A stretch of DNA of 33,521 nucleotides from Thiovulum sp. ES (GTDB taxonomy: Bacteria; Campylobacterota; Campylobacteria; Campylobacterales; Thiovulaceae). The notes under the pieces were generated by a model. That model saw only the letters and a program-made list of their open reading frames with translations. It ran no database searches and was not told where the DNA came from. The position numbers and the translations under genes are program-made. Positions 15,602-23,413 of the stretch are shown here, piece after piece (within the stretch, counting starts at the first letter, position 1; each line of letters begins with the position of its first letter). Location: contig AKKQ01000016.1 in the NCBI GenBank assembly GCA_000276965.1, positions 1-33,521 of the forward strand, in the 5' to 3' direction.

Positions 15602-17434
15602 CTATACTTTCTTTGTCAAGTCAATAACTCTGATATCATTAGCCCAGTATATCCTCTTATTAGAAGAAATGTCGTATAGTTTATCTAAAGATAAATTATA
15701 GTTGTCTTGTATTGTCCCAGTTACATCACTTATAATGTAGTCTGTCTCTCTGTCTAGTATTCTTAGATAGTTATTCAATTCATCATCTGACCATTTTAAA
15801 TATCTTCTACCTGTTAAAGTTTCCATTGTATCCTTTATGTCTCTTACTTCAAGTCTTTCAGAGGTTAAAGTGCTTACAGAACACTCTATTTCAGATAAAG
15901 GAGTTTCTGAAATATTTTTATAAGAACTAAATATAGACCTAAGCTCGTCTTTCACTACATAAAGACCTTTACCCCATGATAAAGCTTTGTTCCAATATAG
16001 TTTATCAATATATGAGAGGTCTAAAGATGTAAGATTACCCACAGTAGTTATATGTATATCCACCCAGTCTGGAAATCTCTTATATATTGGTTGCAAATTA
16101 ATTAGAGAAGATAAGCTAACTTCCAACCACTCAGACCTAATGAACTCTTTTTTAAGTGTCCCAGAAATATCGTCTGAAGATTTATTATATATGTCTCTTA
16201 ATTCCAAGCTATAAATATCCTTTAACAAAATGTTTGTGTCTGAATAGTAACGGTATAAATCCGTCTTTACCTGACTTTTATGCATAGTATATGTATTTCT
16301 AGTCTTAGAAGAGATAAGATTATAACAATAAGACTTAGTTCTATAATTAGTTGAAGTTAAGCTAAGTCTATATTCAATATGTTTGGAGGTGTTTCTAGTT
16401 AAGTTTAGATTTACAATAGGTAAGAATAAATTAGTAGTGTCAGAGAAGACTCTCTGGTAATCAATATAGACTTTATTTCGCTTTACTCCTGGTATCCCTG
16501 AAATCACTGATAAATTTTGAAGAAAGGGACTTCCACCAGATAGTATCATCTGTCTATTGGCTTCTGGGTCTCGTAATACCTTACAAGAGGTTTCGTAAGG
16601 TTTGTAAGTGTCAATAGTGTCTATCAATAAGTCTAGTTCGTTCTCATCTGTTATAGCTACTGAACTCTCTATATCAAATATGCCCTCTCTGTTATTCCTT
16701 AGACTCTGTCTTACTGGTATAAACCTTTCTGCACCTGTTGTTAGGTCATACCTGCATATATTAGAGTCTGTCTTACCTAATGAAGCTTCAGTCTCATAAA
16801 CTATGCTAGTATTTGAGATAGCTCTCAGCAAGACCTCTAACATAAACTTAGTCCCAGATTTAGGAGTTATTAGAAAGTTCCATAAGTATAAGCCCTCTTC
16901 CGATATGTCTCTATTGTAAGACAGTATATTATCTAAAGCCTCGGGTTCAACTTTCTTCAGTTCTGAAGCAGAAACATAGAAATATTTTTCTTGTATATAG
17001 TCTATCAATATAGCAAGTATCTTATACAAAGGCTCATCTCGTAGTCTTTCAGGGATAAACTGCTTAGAATGAGATATTTCAAGTAAATCTAAAGGATAAG
17101 TTTTATAATATATAGTCATAATATACCGAACTAATCTCTGCTTCTCTTTAGAGTCTTTTTTATCTTTGATTAATAAATTATACACATAACTATCTGTTTC
17201 CCTCTGAGTCCAATCTGTGTAACTCTGAGCCACCTCTATGAACCTATCTAAATAAATATCAGATAACAATATTTCATTTAGAGTAGATAACAATTCTTGC
17301 TCTGAAATATTCCAAGATAGTTCAGAGTATAGTTCCTTTATATTAGGAGATGTTTCTGAACCCTCTAGTTTCTTAGTAAAGTAGAAAAAAGAGATGTTAT
17401 AGAATAGTTTATTATTAGTAAATTGATAATTCAT
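15602..17434 (-). CDS. Baseplate wedge protein in the gp7 / gpI position
   Basis: A 610-residue protein starting MNYQFTNNKLFYNISFF, 2 nt after the gp6-like gene. It is rich in Tyr, Leu and Ser with no Cys cluster or membrane segment. A segment LLIDTIDTYKPYETSCKVL (about 269-287) resembles the C-terminal pattern of P2 tail protein I-like wedge proteins, where a KP turn is conserved. In T4 gp7 follows gp6, and in P2 gpI follows gpJ, so the position fits a wedge subunit bridging the inner baseplate to the periphery. The family match is weak; the structural role is supported by order. Confidence 0.55.
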   Translation of the reverse strand: MNYQFTNNKLFYNISFFYFTKKLEGSETSPNIKELYSELSWNISEQELLSTLNEILLSDIYLDRFIEVAQSYTDWTQRETDSYVYNLLIKDKKDSKEKQRLVRYIMTIYYKTYPLDLLEISHSKQFIPERLRDEPLYKILAILIDYIQEKYFYVSASELKKVEPEALDNILSYNRDISEEGLYLWNFLITPKSGTKFMLEVLLRAISNTSIVYETEASLGKTDSNICRYDLTTGAERFIPVRQSLRNNREGIFDIESSVAITDENELDLLIDTIDTYKPYETSCKVLRDPEANRQMILSGGSPFLQNLSVISGIPGVKRNKVYIDYQRVFSDTTNLFLPIVNLNLTRNTSKHIEYRLSLTSTNYRTKSYCYNLISSKTRNTYTMHKSQVKTDLYRYYSDTNILLKDIYSLELRDIYNKSSDDISGTLKKEFIRSEWLEVSLSSLINLQPIYKRFPDWVDIHITTVGNLTSLDLSYIDKLYWNKALSWGKGLYVVKDELRSIFSSYKNISETPLSEIECSVSTLTSERLEVRDIKDTMETLTGRRYLKWSDDELNNYLRILDRETDYIISDVTGTIQDNYNLSLDKLYDISSNKRIYWANDIRVIDLTKKV

Positions 17435-17436
17435 AG

Positions 17437-18777
17437 TTATCTCGTATAAGTTATAAACATATCAGAAATATATATAGATTTCTTTAAAGAATGAAAAGTA
17501 TCTATGTCTGGCACAAACCTACCTTTAGGAACACTTTCTGTTAGTTGTAAGCATATATCAGAAGTAGATATCTGAATATCTTTAGTCTGTATAGTGTTTT
17601 TATACTTATTAGAGACAGTTTCAATAATATTCTGAACTTTCCCATCTGCCAAGTCTCCTATATAAATAACAGAGAACTTTAGAGATATAGAATTTTCTAT
17701 ACTCAAGACTATTACTGACACCCTAGTCTCTAAGAGTCTTCGGAAATTCAGGTCTCTCTGAAAATCCTCTAGTAAGACCTCTGAGAATTTTTCATTTGGA
17801 AGTAGATAAATATATTTATAAGGAAAAGACTCCTCTACAAAAAAGTCGTGAAGATATGAATATAGTTGTTTAGAAACAAAAGTTTCATAATCAGATTTTA
17901 CAACTAATCGACCATCTACCGAACTTCTTAAAGCATTATATCGTAAAGTTTCAAGGTTCATGTAGTAGCTCGGCTCTCTTATAACTTTACTAGAAAGTAT
18001 AACCATATCTTCAATAATTATCTTAGATATGTCTAATTCTTCAATAGTTCTACTAAAGCCTAAGAATGTGTATGATATTATGTCCTGATGTGAAATCTTA
18101 CGACCTAATATCCCGTTACCAAAGACTAGCTTTACTGTATTTTCTGAAGGAATTCTTAGAACTGTATTATGTAAGTTCTCATAAAAACCAGAAACACCTG
18201 TATCAATTACAGAAACCTCTTCATTATTTATAGATAAAGTTTCAAATTCCTGTGATATGTAAGTGTGTTCTATGCCTATATTCGCCACATAGAAATCTTG
18301 ATAACCTCCTGTTATCTTTATTTCTAGTTTCCTAGCTACCAATATATCTAAGATAATCTCTTCCCCAGATAACACAGTGTAAGAGGAATGAGAAGTATTA
18401 TCCACTACAATATCTTTTATTATAGCTTGGTAATCCAAATCTTCATAGAGAGCTAGTATAGACCCCGTATTTAAAGTTACTGATTTTTCAAATATAGCTC
18501 GGTATCTTACTACTTTAGCCTTAGCTAATGGAATGAAAAAGCCTTTATTCACACCATGTTCTGTTACTGAACTTAGTTTCCTAGCCTTTAACAGAGAAGA
18601 CTCTCTCTGTAATAAAGCTTTACTATGCTCAGACATAGATGTTACTCCTGATAACAGTTCAATTATAGTCTGACCTGCACTCCCGCTAAAAAAATCTTTA
18701 GTCTTCATAGAATTCGGAAGAGTATTGATAAAATCTTTTAAGTCTTTCTGTATCTCTTTATTAGAAATATAGCTCAT
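17437..18777 (-). CDS. Baseplate wedge protein, gp6 / baseplate J-like
   Basis: This 446-residue protein opens with the characteristic N-terminal helices of gp6/J-type proteins: DFFSGSAGQTIIELLSGV, then LLQRESSLLKARKLSSVTEH and a GFFIPLAKAKVVRY strand. This pattern is common to P2 gpJ-like and T4 gp6-like wedge proteins, which form the ring around the central hub. It is shorter than T4 gp6 (660 aa). It follows gp25 directly, with an AAGGTGAGCT ribosome binding site overlapping the gp25 stop. The gp25-gp6 pair is conserved across contractile injection systems. Confidence 0.85.
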   Translation of the reverse strand: MSYISNKEIQKDLKDFINTLPNSMKTKDFFSGSAGQTIIELLSGVTSMSEHSKALLQRESSLLKARKLSSVTEHGVNKGFFIPLAKAKVVRYRAIFEKSVTLNTGSILALYEDLDYQAIIKDIVVDNTSHSSYTVLSGEEIILDILVARKLEIKITGGYQDFYVANIGIEHTYISQEFETLSINNEEVSVIDTGVSGFYENLHNTVLRIPSENTVKLVFGNGILGRKISHQDIISYTFLGFSRTIEELDISKIIIEDMVILSSKVIREPSYYMNLETLRYNALRSSVDGRLVVKSDYETFVSKQLYSYLHDFFVEESFPYKYIYLLPNEKFSEVLLEDFQRDLNFRRLLETRVSVIVLSIENSISLKFSVIYIGDLADGKVQNIIETVSNKYKNTIQTKDIQISTSDICLQLTESVPKGRFVPDIDTFHSLKKSIYISDMFITYTR

Positions 18778-18780
18778 AGC

Positions 18781-19149
18781 TCACCTTGTTAAGTCGCCCA
18801 CAAATTCAAATTTAGTCTGACCGTACCCTTTTACCTTAAAGACTAGCCTTAACTTATATATGTGAGAGTCAATATCTAAAGAGACCTCAGAAGAACTTGG
18901 AATAATTATGACCCTCTGTTCCCATCTTGATACAGCATTTAAGATTTCATTATATATAGAGAAAGCTATCTCGTCTGAATATAGCTCAAATAGTAGTTTA
19001 TGCACATTACTACCATATTCAGGATTAAACAGCCTTTCTCCTTTCCTAGTAAGTATTAAGTTCTTTAACGATTGAAACACAGAATCTATATCTTTCAATA
19101 CAGAAGTTTCTAAAGATTGGTCATAGTCAGTATATAGATTTAGGTTCAT
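18781..19149 (-). CDS. Baseplate wedge protein, gp25 / gpW-like
   Basis: A 122-residue protein with the classical GPW/gp25 signature: VFQSLKNLILTRKGERLFNP followed by EYGSNVHKLLFELYSDEIA, then a helix with SRWEQRV and a beta C-terminus. The TRKGER...PEYG motif is typical of the gp25 family (lysozyme-like fold, not catalytic). The protein anchors the wedge to the start of the sheath and nucleates sheath assembly. Its neighbour downstream is the gp6-like gene, as in nearly all contractile tails. Length is normal for the family. Confidence 0.92.
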   Translation of the reverse strand: MNLNLYTDYDQSLETSVLKDIDSVFQSLKNLILTRKGERLFNPEYGSNVHKLLFELYSDEIAFSIYNEILNAVSRWEQRVIIIPSSSEVSLDIDSHIYKLRLVFKVKGYGQTKFEFVGDLTR

Positions 19150-19155
19150 AATAAG

Positions 19156-19500
19156 TTAATCCCAACTAAAATCTTTAAACTTAACATTAATCTCTCCGTT
19201 TAACAATCTCACTAATTGTCTAGCATTGTAATTATTGTAATTATTGTAATTATTGTAATTATTGTAATTATTGTAATTATAAGGATAGCCTAAGAAGAAA
19301 TCTTCTAATGTTTCTACCGCTGTATCATAGTATCCTAAATTATCTAAGTCTAAATCCAAATTTCCTTTAGAATCTAATCCTACTCTTATCTTTATATGAG
19401 CTGAGTCAAAAATATCAGACTCCTCTACATATAACATTACAGACTTACCTTTAACCTCAGATATCTGATATCTGATATATCTTTTCCACATACTTACCAC
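19156..19500 (-). CDS. Baseplate-region protein with (NYN)6 tandem repeat
   Basis: A 114-residue protein read from a GTG at 19498-19500, 8 nt after AGGAGA, which supports this start over the ATG three codons later. It is mostly beta with acidic strands. Residues about 75-92 are six perfect copies of Asn-Tyr-Asn encoded by six identical 9-bp units. The repeat separates the main domain from a short C-terminal segment (ARQLVRLLNGEINVKFKDF). Unit gain or loss would keep the frame and change linker length. The gene lies just before gp25. No family was recognised; it is probably a structural baseplate part. A 23-codon ORF (19457-19528) in another frame, with its own AAGGG site, overlaps the start. 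Confidence 0.65.
   Translation of the reverse strand: MVSMWKRYIRYQISEVKGKSVMLYVEESDIFDSAHIKIRVGLDSKGNLDLDLDNLGYYDTAVETLEDFFLGYPYNYNNYNNYNNYNNYNNYNARQLVRLLNGEINVKFKDFSWD
19225..19278. repeat. 9-bp microsatellite, six perfect units
   Basis: Plus-strand unit ATTGTAATT repeated six times without mismatch, inside the coding sequence of the 114-aa protein, where it encodes (NYN)6. Being a multiple of 3 it can expand or contract without a frameshift. Confidence 0.95.
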
Positions 19501-19528
19501 TTAAATGTTCTCCTAAAAGTTTCTTCAT

Positions 19529-19731
19529 TTACTTGCCCTTATATTTCTCTTTTAATAGTTTATACAAAGCACTCTCTATTTTATCTATATTTGCTGTTTC
19601 TCTTAACTCTTTTATAGTGTAGATTTGTCCTCTTCATATTCCAAAACTCTTATTAAATCCTCATTAGCTTCCCAGAACTCTTTCAAGTCTTTTTTTACCT
19701 GCTTAAAAGAATTACCTAAAACCTTTCTCAA
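19529..19731 (-). pseudogene. Small charged protein gene split between two frames
   Basis: One frame runs from a TTG at 19729-19731 to a stop at 19612 (LRKVLGNSFKQVKKDLKEFW onwards, ending EYEEDKSTL). A second frame, open from 19633 to a stop at 19529, continues with GQIYTIKELRETANIDKIES onward to KYKGK. Adding one base in the GG at 19629-19630 (plus-strand CC) joins them into one helical, Lys/Glu-rich protein of about 67 residues. GGAGAG lies 13 nt before the TTG. The first frame is also open back to the TAG of the preceding 70-aa gene. Either the gene is genuinely disrupted or the sequence has an indel error. Family unknown. Confidence 0.45.
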
Positions 19732-19764
19732 TTGTTTAAAATGACTCTCCGAAGTTTCCCTACC

Positions 19765-19977
19765 CTAATATGGAATTTCTTGATTTCCTACCACGACTTT
19801 TATTCTATGAGAATGACCTGCCCCTGAGCCTTTTTCAAAAAATACTTTTATATGAAAGTTCTTCTTTAATTTTACTATAAAGTCCTTAGCATTATATTTC
19901 ACAGGAGACATAGCTAAAATAATATGACCTGCCTTTAACAATTCTTCCATTACTCTATCTTCAAAATTATACGACAC
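19765..19977 (-). CDS. Small MSYN-EDRV family protein (70 aa)
   Basis: A 70-residue basic protein. Its N-terminus MSYNFEDRV...LKAGHIILA closely matches the 61-aa protein at 29784-29969 (MSYNLEDRVKAGYITLA), after which the two diverge. The rest holds Lys-rich beta strands and a GSGAGHSHR loop. It follows the PAAR gene directly. Since both copies sit in the tail operon, the shared N-terminus may be a docking segment for the same virion partner, with different C-terminal parts. It ends in TAG. No known family recognised. Confidence 0.6.
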   Translation of the reverse strand: MSYNFEDRVMEELLKAGHIILAMSPVKYNAKDFIVKLKKNFHIKVFFEKGSGAGHSHRIKVVVGNQEIPY

Positions 19978-19989
19978 TTAGATATCCTT

Positions 19990-20280
19990 TTAATTTGCAA
20001 TAACATCTGGAGAACCTTGCACATTTACAGAGGTGCATGATATTAAATCTCCGACTCTAGCTACTGGCTTGGAATTCACTAAAACAGTAGATGAGCCTGT
20101 TAATTGCACACCTTTATGACCTTTTGTAGGGTCTCCACAAGAATGCATAGCCCACTTATCCCCAACTCTATGTTTAGATTTAGAATTCACTAAGACATCT
20201 GGAGAACCATTTTCACTTGGTCTAGGAGGAAAACATTGATGACCTGAGCAAAAGTCTCCCTGTCTAACAATAGAAGGCAT
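19990..20280 (-). CDS. PAAR-repeat spike tip protein
   Basis: A 96-residue protein with the PAAR pattern: MPSIVRQGDFCSGHQCFPPR, repeated SPDVLVNSKSKHRVGD and STVLVNSKPVARVGD turns and a SPDVIAN end. Candidate metal ligands are His14, His46, Cys48 and Cys82; related proteins bind a metal ion at the sharpened apex. PAAR proteins cap the gp5/VgrG spike and pierce the host outer layer during contraction. Its start overlaps the stop of the upstream gene (TAATG). The nearby gp5-like spike fits its role. Confidence 0.9.
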   Translation of the reverse strand: MPSIVRQGDFCSGHQCFPPRPSENGSPDVLVNSKSKHRVGDKWAMHSCGDPTKGHKGVQLTGSSTVLVNSKPVARVGDLISCTSVNVQGSPDVIAN

Positions 20281-21161
20281 TATAGATTACCTACTTTCCC
20301 GTATTCTCGCTCTTTTCTGAAGAAGTCAGATTTCCAATTAAGATTGAAGAATTCCATAAGTTCTGTATCAGACACATCGTAAGAGATGTCAGATATCTCT
20401 TTGAAAAATTCTTGTTCTTTCTCTAGCTTATAGATATTTACTAACCTGTCGATTTCTGATAATATAGCATTTATATTAAAAGCATTGTATAGATTTACTA
20501 TTAGCTCTTGCTCTGTGTTTCCTGTAACTTTTTTGAAAGTATTAAATAGCACAGCTTTTATTGAGGAGGAAATAGATAGTCTGTTTATATAACTATTAAA
20601 AGAATTAGACTCTATCGTGTTATATTGGTCTAGGAACTCTTTTATGAAGATAGATTTAGGATATAATATCTCTTGTCTCAATAGGTTTAAATCGCATACC
20701 TCTAGTAAAGGTAGGTCTAAGGAATTAATTGCTATGTAAAGCTTATTACGATAGGCTACAATATCTGTATAAGTCTCGGAATAATATGTATCTAAGACTT
20801 TAGAGGTATATATAAATCTCTGTATGTTTTCTTGTAAAAGTTCTTCAGTGTTAAATAGCTCTTTCATATATTTATAGTAATCCGTATTCCTGTCCTTTAC
20901 AAATACTAGCTGAGTGTCAAATATAAGATTATTATCTAGTTTAGGAGAAGTTCCAGAGGTTTCACTTGCTCCTAAACTATCACTTCCGTTAGCTTCTATA
21001 ACTCTATATAGATAGTTCTTATCTAATTTAGGAAAGAATAGTATATCGCCTACTTTATACTGTTGATTAGGCTTAAATATAGTGTCTGTTCTTAGCACTA
21101 AATCTTCTGAAAGATTTCTTAGAATGTTCTTTATGTAGACTACACTCAACTGATAAGTCAT
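20280..21161 (-). CDS. Unknown baseplate-region protein (293 aa)
   Basis: A 293-residue protein between the spike gene and PAAR. Near the N-terminus (about 31-80) the pattern FKPNQQYKVGDILFFP, YLYRVIEANG, SGTSPKLDN resembles the small beta domains repeated in phage fibres and chitin-binding-like modules (Y.vGD ... Y.. ..SGTSP ..D..). The remainder (about 95-290) is helical, Leu/Asn/Tyr-rich. It may be a spike-associated or hub accessory protein, judged by the neighbours. No enzyme motif was seen, and family assignment is weak. Confidence 0.55.
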   Translation of the reverse strand: MTYQLSVVYIKNILRNLSEDLVLRTDTIFKPNQQYKVGDILFFPKLDKNYLYRVIEANGSDSLGASETSGTSPKLDNNLIFDTQLVFVKDRNTDYYKYMKELFNTEELLQENIQRFIYTSKVLDTYYSETYTDIVAYRNKLYIAINSLDLPLLEVCDLNLLRQEILYPKSIFIKEFLDQYNTIESNSFNSYINRLSISSSIKAVLFNTFKKVTGNTEQELIVNLYNAFNINAILSEIDRLVNIYKLEKEQEFFKEISDISYDVSDTELMEFFNLNWKSDFFRKEREYGKVGNL

Positions 21162-21205
21162 ATAAGTCCTTTTATTTATGACTTATCAAACCGTAGCTAT
21201 TAGAT

Positions 21206-22123
21206 TTAGTTTTCCATTATAGGTTGCCCTTTTAGTATTAAGGATGAGGTTGCTGACACCGTTATACCTTTATCTGAAACAATAGTGTCGCCTTTACTGT
21301 AAGAATATGTTCCTGACCCTTGCACCATCTCTTTATGGTTCTTCTCTGTTAGAACTGTTGTATTACCGTCTGTAACAGTCTCTCTGTCTTTCTTTACATG
21401 ATTGTAAGAATTAGTTTCAATAGATATGTCTGAGCTACCTTTTATTAAGGATGTATAGTCTCCGTCTGTTACTATCTTAGTATTTCCTGTAATATGGACA
21501 TATAGATTTCCGTCAGCATCTATCTTAGCAAATGACCCTGAAGAATGATGTAAGGTTAATTCTTGTTTAGTTCTATTAATTTTAAAGAAGTTCAATAATC
21601 TGTCTATCCAGCCATAAGAGGTGGGATAGTCTTCATTGAAGTCAGCATTTAGACAAGTATCTTTAGGAGATGTAAATCTTTTATCAGATATAGTTTGGTC
21701 TTCACCTAGCTTACCTTTTACATGCTTAGATTCGATAGTCTCGTTCGGAGTTCCTTTTAATGTTCCTGATGTTGGGCATTTAGAGTTAGAGGTGGAATGT
21801 CTATCATCTTGTCTGGTTCTCTGATTAGATAGTATGCCTATTACAATTCCATGGTAAATGTCTCTGTGAGGAAATGTTACAATTACTTGTGTGTTTATGT
21901 CTGGTATGCTAGAGAAAGAAGAATAAGCACTACCGCCTATTCCTACGGGTTGCAATATAGGGTAGAAAGGAAGGTCTTCTTTAGGTATCTGTTCTGTTAG
22001 ACCTTTTATATGAACCTTTACTCGTGAGAGTTTCTTTGGGTCGTTGTTGTCTATCACTTCTGCTATAAAGATTCCGTCTAGTTTATGAGTCTTAGATATA
22101 GTGTCAATTGGATTAGTTAGCAT
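21206..22123 (-). CDS. Baseplate spike protein, gp5/VgrG-like, without lysozyme domain
   Basis: I place the start at the ATG 22121-22123 (MLTNPIDTISKTHKLDG), preceded by AGAAAG, rather than at an upstream in-frame codon that would add 37 low-complexity residues. The 305-residue protein has an OB-fold-like N-terminus (GIFIAEVIDNNDPKKLSRVK, then a VTFPHRDIYHGIVIG strand) and a C-terminal beta-helix (about 225-305: HHSSGSFAKIDADGNLYV with repeated T-G-D-N turns). This matches gp5/VgrG/gpV spikes. No lysozyme domain lies between, unlike T4 gp5. It partners the gp27-like hub and the PAAR tip. Confidence 0.8.
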   Translation of the reverse strand: MLTNPIDTISKTHKLDGIFIAEVIDNNDPKKLSRVKVHIKGLTEQIPKEDLPFYPILQPVGIGGSAYSSFSSIPDINTQVIVTFPHRDIYHGIVIGILSNQRTRQDDRHSTSNSKCPTSGTLKGTPNETIESKHVKGKLGEDQTISDKRFTSPKDTCLNADFNEDYPTSYGWIDRLLNFFKINRTKQELTLHHSSGSFAKIDADGNLYVHITGNTKIVTDGDYTSLIKGSSDISIETNSYNHVKKDRETVTDGNTTVLTEKNHKEMVQGSGTYSYSKGDTIVSDKGITVSATSSLILKGQPIMEN

Positions 22124-22199
22124 AGTTTTTCTTTCTAGGCTAACCTTTAGAAAATTAGTGTTAGTATATAGTATAAATAAAAATAAATAATGTTTTTGA

Positions 22200-22226
22200 A
22201 AATTGCCCTCGAAAGAGGGACTTTTG
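22200..22226. terminator. Terminator-like hairpin between repeat-protein gene and spike gene
   Basis: CCCTC (22206-22210) pairs with GAGGG (22215-22219) around GAAA; outer AAAA/TTTT also pair. On the minus strand a U-run (CAATTTTC) follows; on the plus strand ACTTTTG follows. It could terminate the repeat-protein transcript and act in both directions. Confidence 0.5.
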
Positions 22227-22267
22227 TGGGTCAAATTATCGTTTTTCCCTTTCTTTTTATAATCCTC

Positions 22268-22489
22268 CTAAGGAATAAAACTATCGTTTTCATCGAATTC
22301 CGATTTTTTCCAAGTTTTTCTTGAAGTTTCAAAATAAGTTTTATTACCGTTTTGGTCGAATTCCGACTTTTTCCAGTATCCATCAGAGTCTTTCCAATAA
22401 GTTTTATTACCGTTTTGGTCAAACTCGAATTTAGTCCATGATTTTACAAGTTCTTTAACAGAACTTGATTTTTCTTTAGGAACTTCCAT
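22268..22489 (-). CDS. Short tandem-repeat protein (FDQNGN / YWKKSEFD type)
   Basis: A 73-residue protein made of a 21-residue repeat, seen as WTKFEFDQNGNKTYWKDSDG, YWKKSEFDQNGNKTYFETS and TWKKSEFDEND. The DNA repeats with a period of about 63 bp, which is why another frame is also open here. Similar D.NGN..Y....G.W.K.E repeats occur in scattered bacterial and phage proteins of unknown function. The gene has an AAGGTG ribosome binding site and is enclosed by hairpins at 22517-22560 and 22200-22226, so it may be expressed apart from the structural genes, like a moron. Its role is unknown. Confidence 0.65.
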   Translation of the reverse strand: MEVPKEKSSSVKELVKSWTKFEFDQNGNKTYWKDSDGYWKKSEFDQNGNKTYFETSRKTWKKSEFDENDSFIP

Positions 22490-22516
22490 AATTTAACAAC
22501 ACCTTGTATAATAACT

Positions 22517-22560
22517 CAAAAAAGAAATTTTGAATTTTTACATTCTCTATTTCTTTTTTG
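22517..22560. terminator. 12-bp stem hairpin with T-rich arm
   Basis: CAAAAAAGAAAT (22517-22528) pairs perfectly with ATTTCTTTTTTG (22549-22560) around a 20-nt loop. The minus-strand 3' arm carries T6. It lies just after the stop of the 97-aa gene and would end or weaken that transcript. The AT-rich stem makes it weaker than classical terminators. Confidence 0.45.
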
Positions 22561-22569
22561 TTACCGAAA

Positions 22570-22863
22570 TTATACATTTGATAAGTCAGCAGATAACATA
22601 TATGTTACATCGTCTGGACTGTTTATCAATAGTTTCAAAGTATCTCCAGCTACTAGCACTATCTTATCGTTAAAAGTAACGGTCTCTTTACCAGACAGTT
22701 CTATTTGGATAATAGGTATGTCAGACACCTTTACAATTACGGAAACTGTAGCTTCTGAGAGGTTACTTAGGATAAGCCCTATGATAACCATCTCTTTATG
22801 GTTCTCGATAGTTATTAATTTATTAGATATATGTTTTAAATATCCTTTATGATTTACCAACAT
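22570..22863 (-). CDS. Small beta-sandwich structural protein (97 aa)
   Basis: A 97-residue protein with alternating hydrophobic strands (MVIIGLILSNLSEATVSVIV, SGKETVTFNDKIVLVAGDTL) as in an Ig-like or jelly-roll domain. The strand order and a GET/ND/L..GD.L pattern resemble the N-terminal domain of the 178-aa protein at 8661-9197. No Cys or catalytic residues. It follows the fibre-motif protein at 22873 and precedes a terminator-like hairpin. Probably a small tail decoration or adaptor subunit. Confidence 0.55.
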   Translation of the reverse strand: MLVNHKGYLKHISNKLITIENHKEMVIIGLILSNLSEATVSVIVKVSDIPIIQIELSGKETVTFNDKIVLVAGDTLKLLINSPDDVTYMLSADLSNV

Positions 22864-22872
22864 TGTTAGCCC

Positions 22873-23370
22873 TTATCCGTAGAGTAATGATTGTCGTTTG
22901 CAATAAGCTCTAGTAGGCTTATCGGATATAGAGATAGAAGTATCTTTCACTGAACTCTTTAGTCCCTCTGTATTTAAACTGAACTCTCTAGCCTTTACAT
23001 TATCTCCATTAACATTTAGACTCACTATAGAGTCCTTTAGAGACACTCTAGCTACCTTACCTGATAAAGTTAAATCAATATCCTTAGAATTAAATTCAAA
23101 TGTAGTTGCTGGATAGACAGTTCCTGTTGTGTTAGAAGAAATAGCATAGATATGAGTAGAAGCATGATTTCTTAAGAAGTCTGATAATAGTTTATCCTCT
23201 TTAGAGTGAAGACCATCTTTAGTTTTAGTTGCTGGTGTTAAGACAATATCAAGGGTCTTTAAAGCTTCTGTTACTGTTCCTGACTCTGCTAAGACATTTT
23301 CTAGCTCTTTCTTATTTACTAGAATGTAGTCTGTAGAGTATTTCTGTAAGATAAGTTCTTGTTCTGTCAT
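22873..23370 (-). CDS. Fibre-motif structural protein
   Basis: I prefer the ATG at 23368-23370 (MTEQELILQKYS), with an AAAGAGAA ribosome binding site, over an upstream TTG with none. The resulting 165-residue protein has the fibre motif TPATKTKDGLHSKEDKLLSD (about 46-65), typical of the shaft of phage tail fibres, then a beta-rich Ser/Thr part. It lies between the gp53-like and beta-sandwich genes. It may attach to the hub or the baseplate upper part. Precise role unknown. Confidence 0.6.
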   Translation of the reverse strand: MTEQELILQKYSTDYILVNKKELENVLAESGTVTEALKTLDIVLTPATKTKDGLHSKEDKLLSDFLRNHASTHIYAISSNTTGTVYPATTFEFNSKDIDLTLSGKVARVSLKDSIVSLNVNGDNVKAREFSLNTEGLKSSVKDTSISISDKPTRAYCKRQSLLYG

Positions 23371-23413
23371 GCTTCTCTTTTTCAATATCTAAGATAAATC
23401 TTTAGTATTATAG

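Noticed and set aside
22124-22200. T4-type late promoter (TATAAATA) near 22170
   Set aside because: The match lies on the plus strand, pointing away from all genes; minus-strand matches fall only inside coding sequence at chance frequency.
21206-22234. Longer version of the spike gene starting at 22234
   Set aside because: The extra 37 residues are low-complexity, hydrophobic (LFLFILYTNTNF) and cover the terminator-like hairpin region; the ATG at 22121-22123 has a ribosome binding site and begins the OB-fold domain.
22231-22422. Open frame giving a Lys-rich 63-residue protein overlapping the repeat-protein gene
   Set aside because: It exists because the 63-bp DNA repeat keeps another frame open; no ribosome binding site, and its composition is unlike a real protein. 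The frame with FDQNGN repeats has the better start and site.
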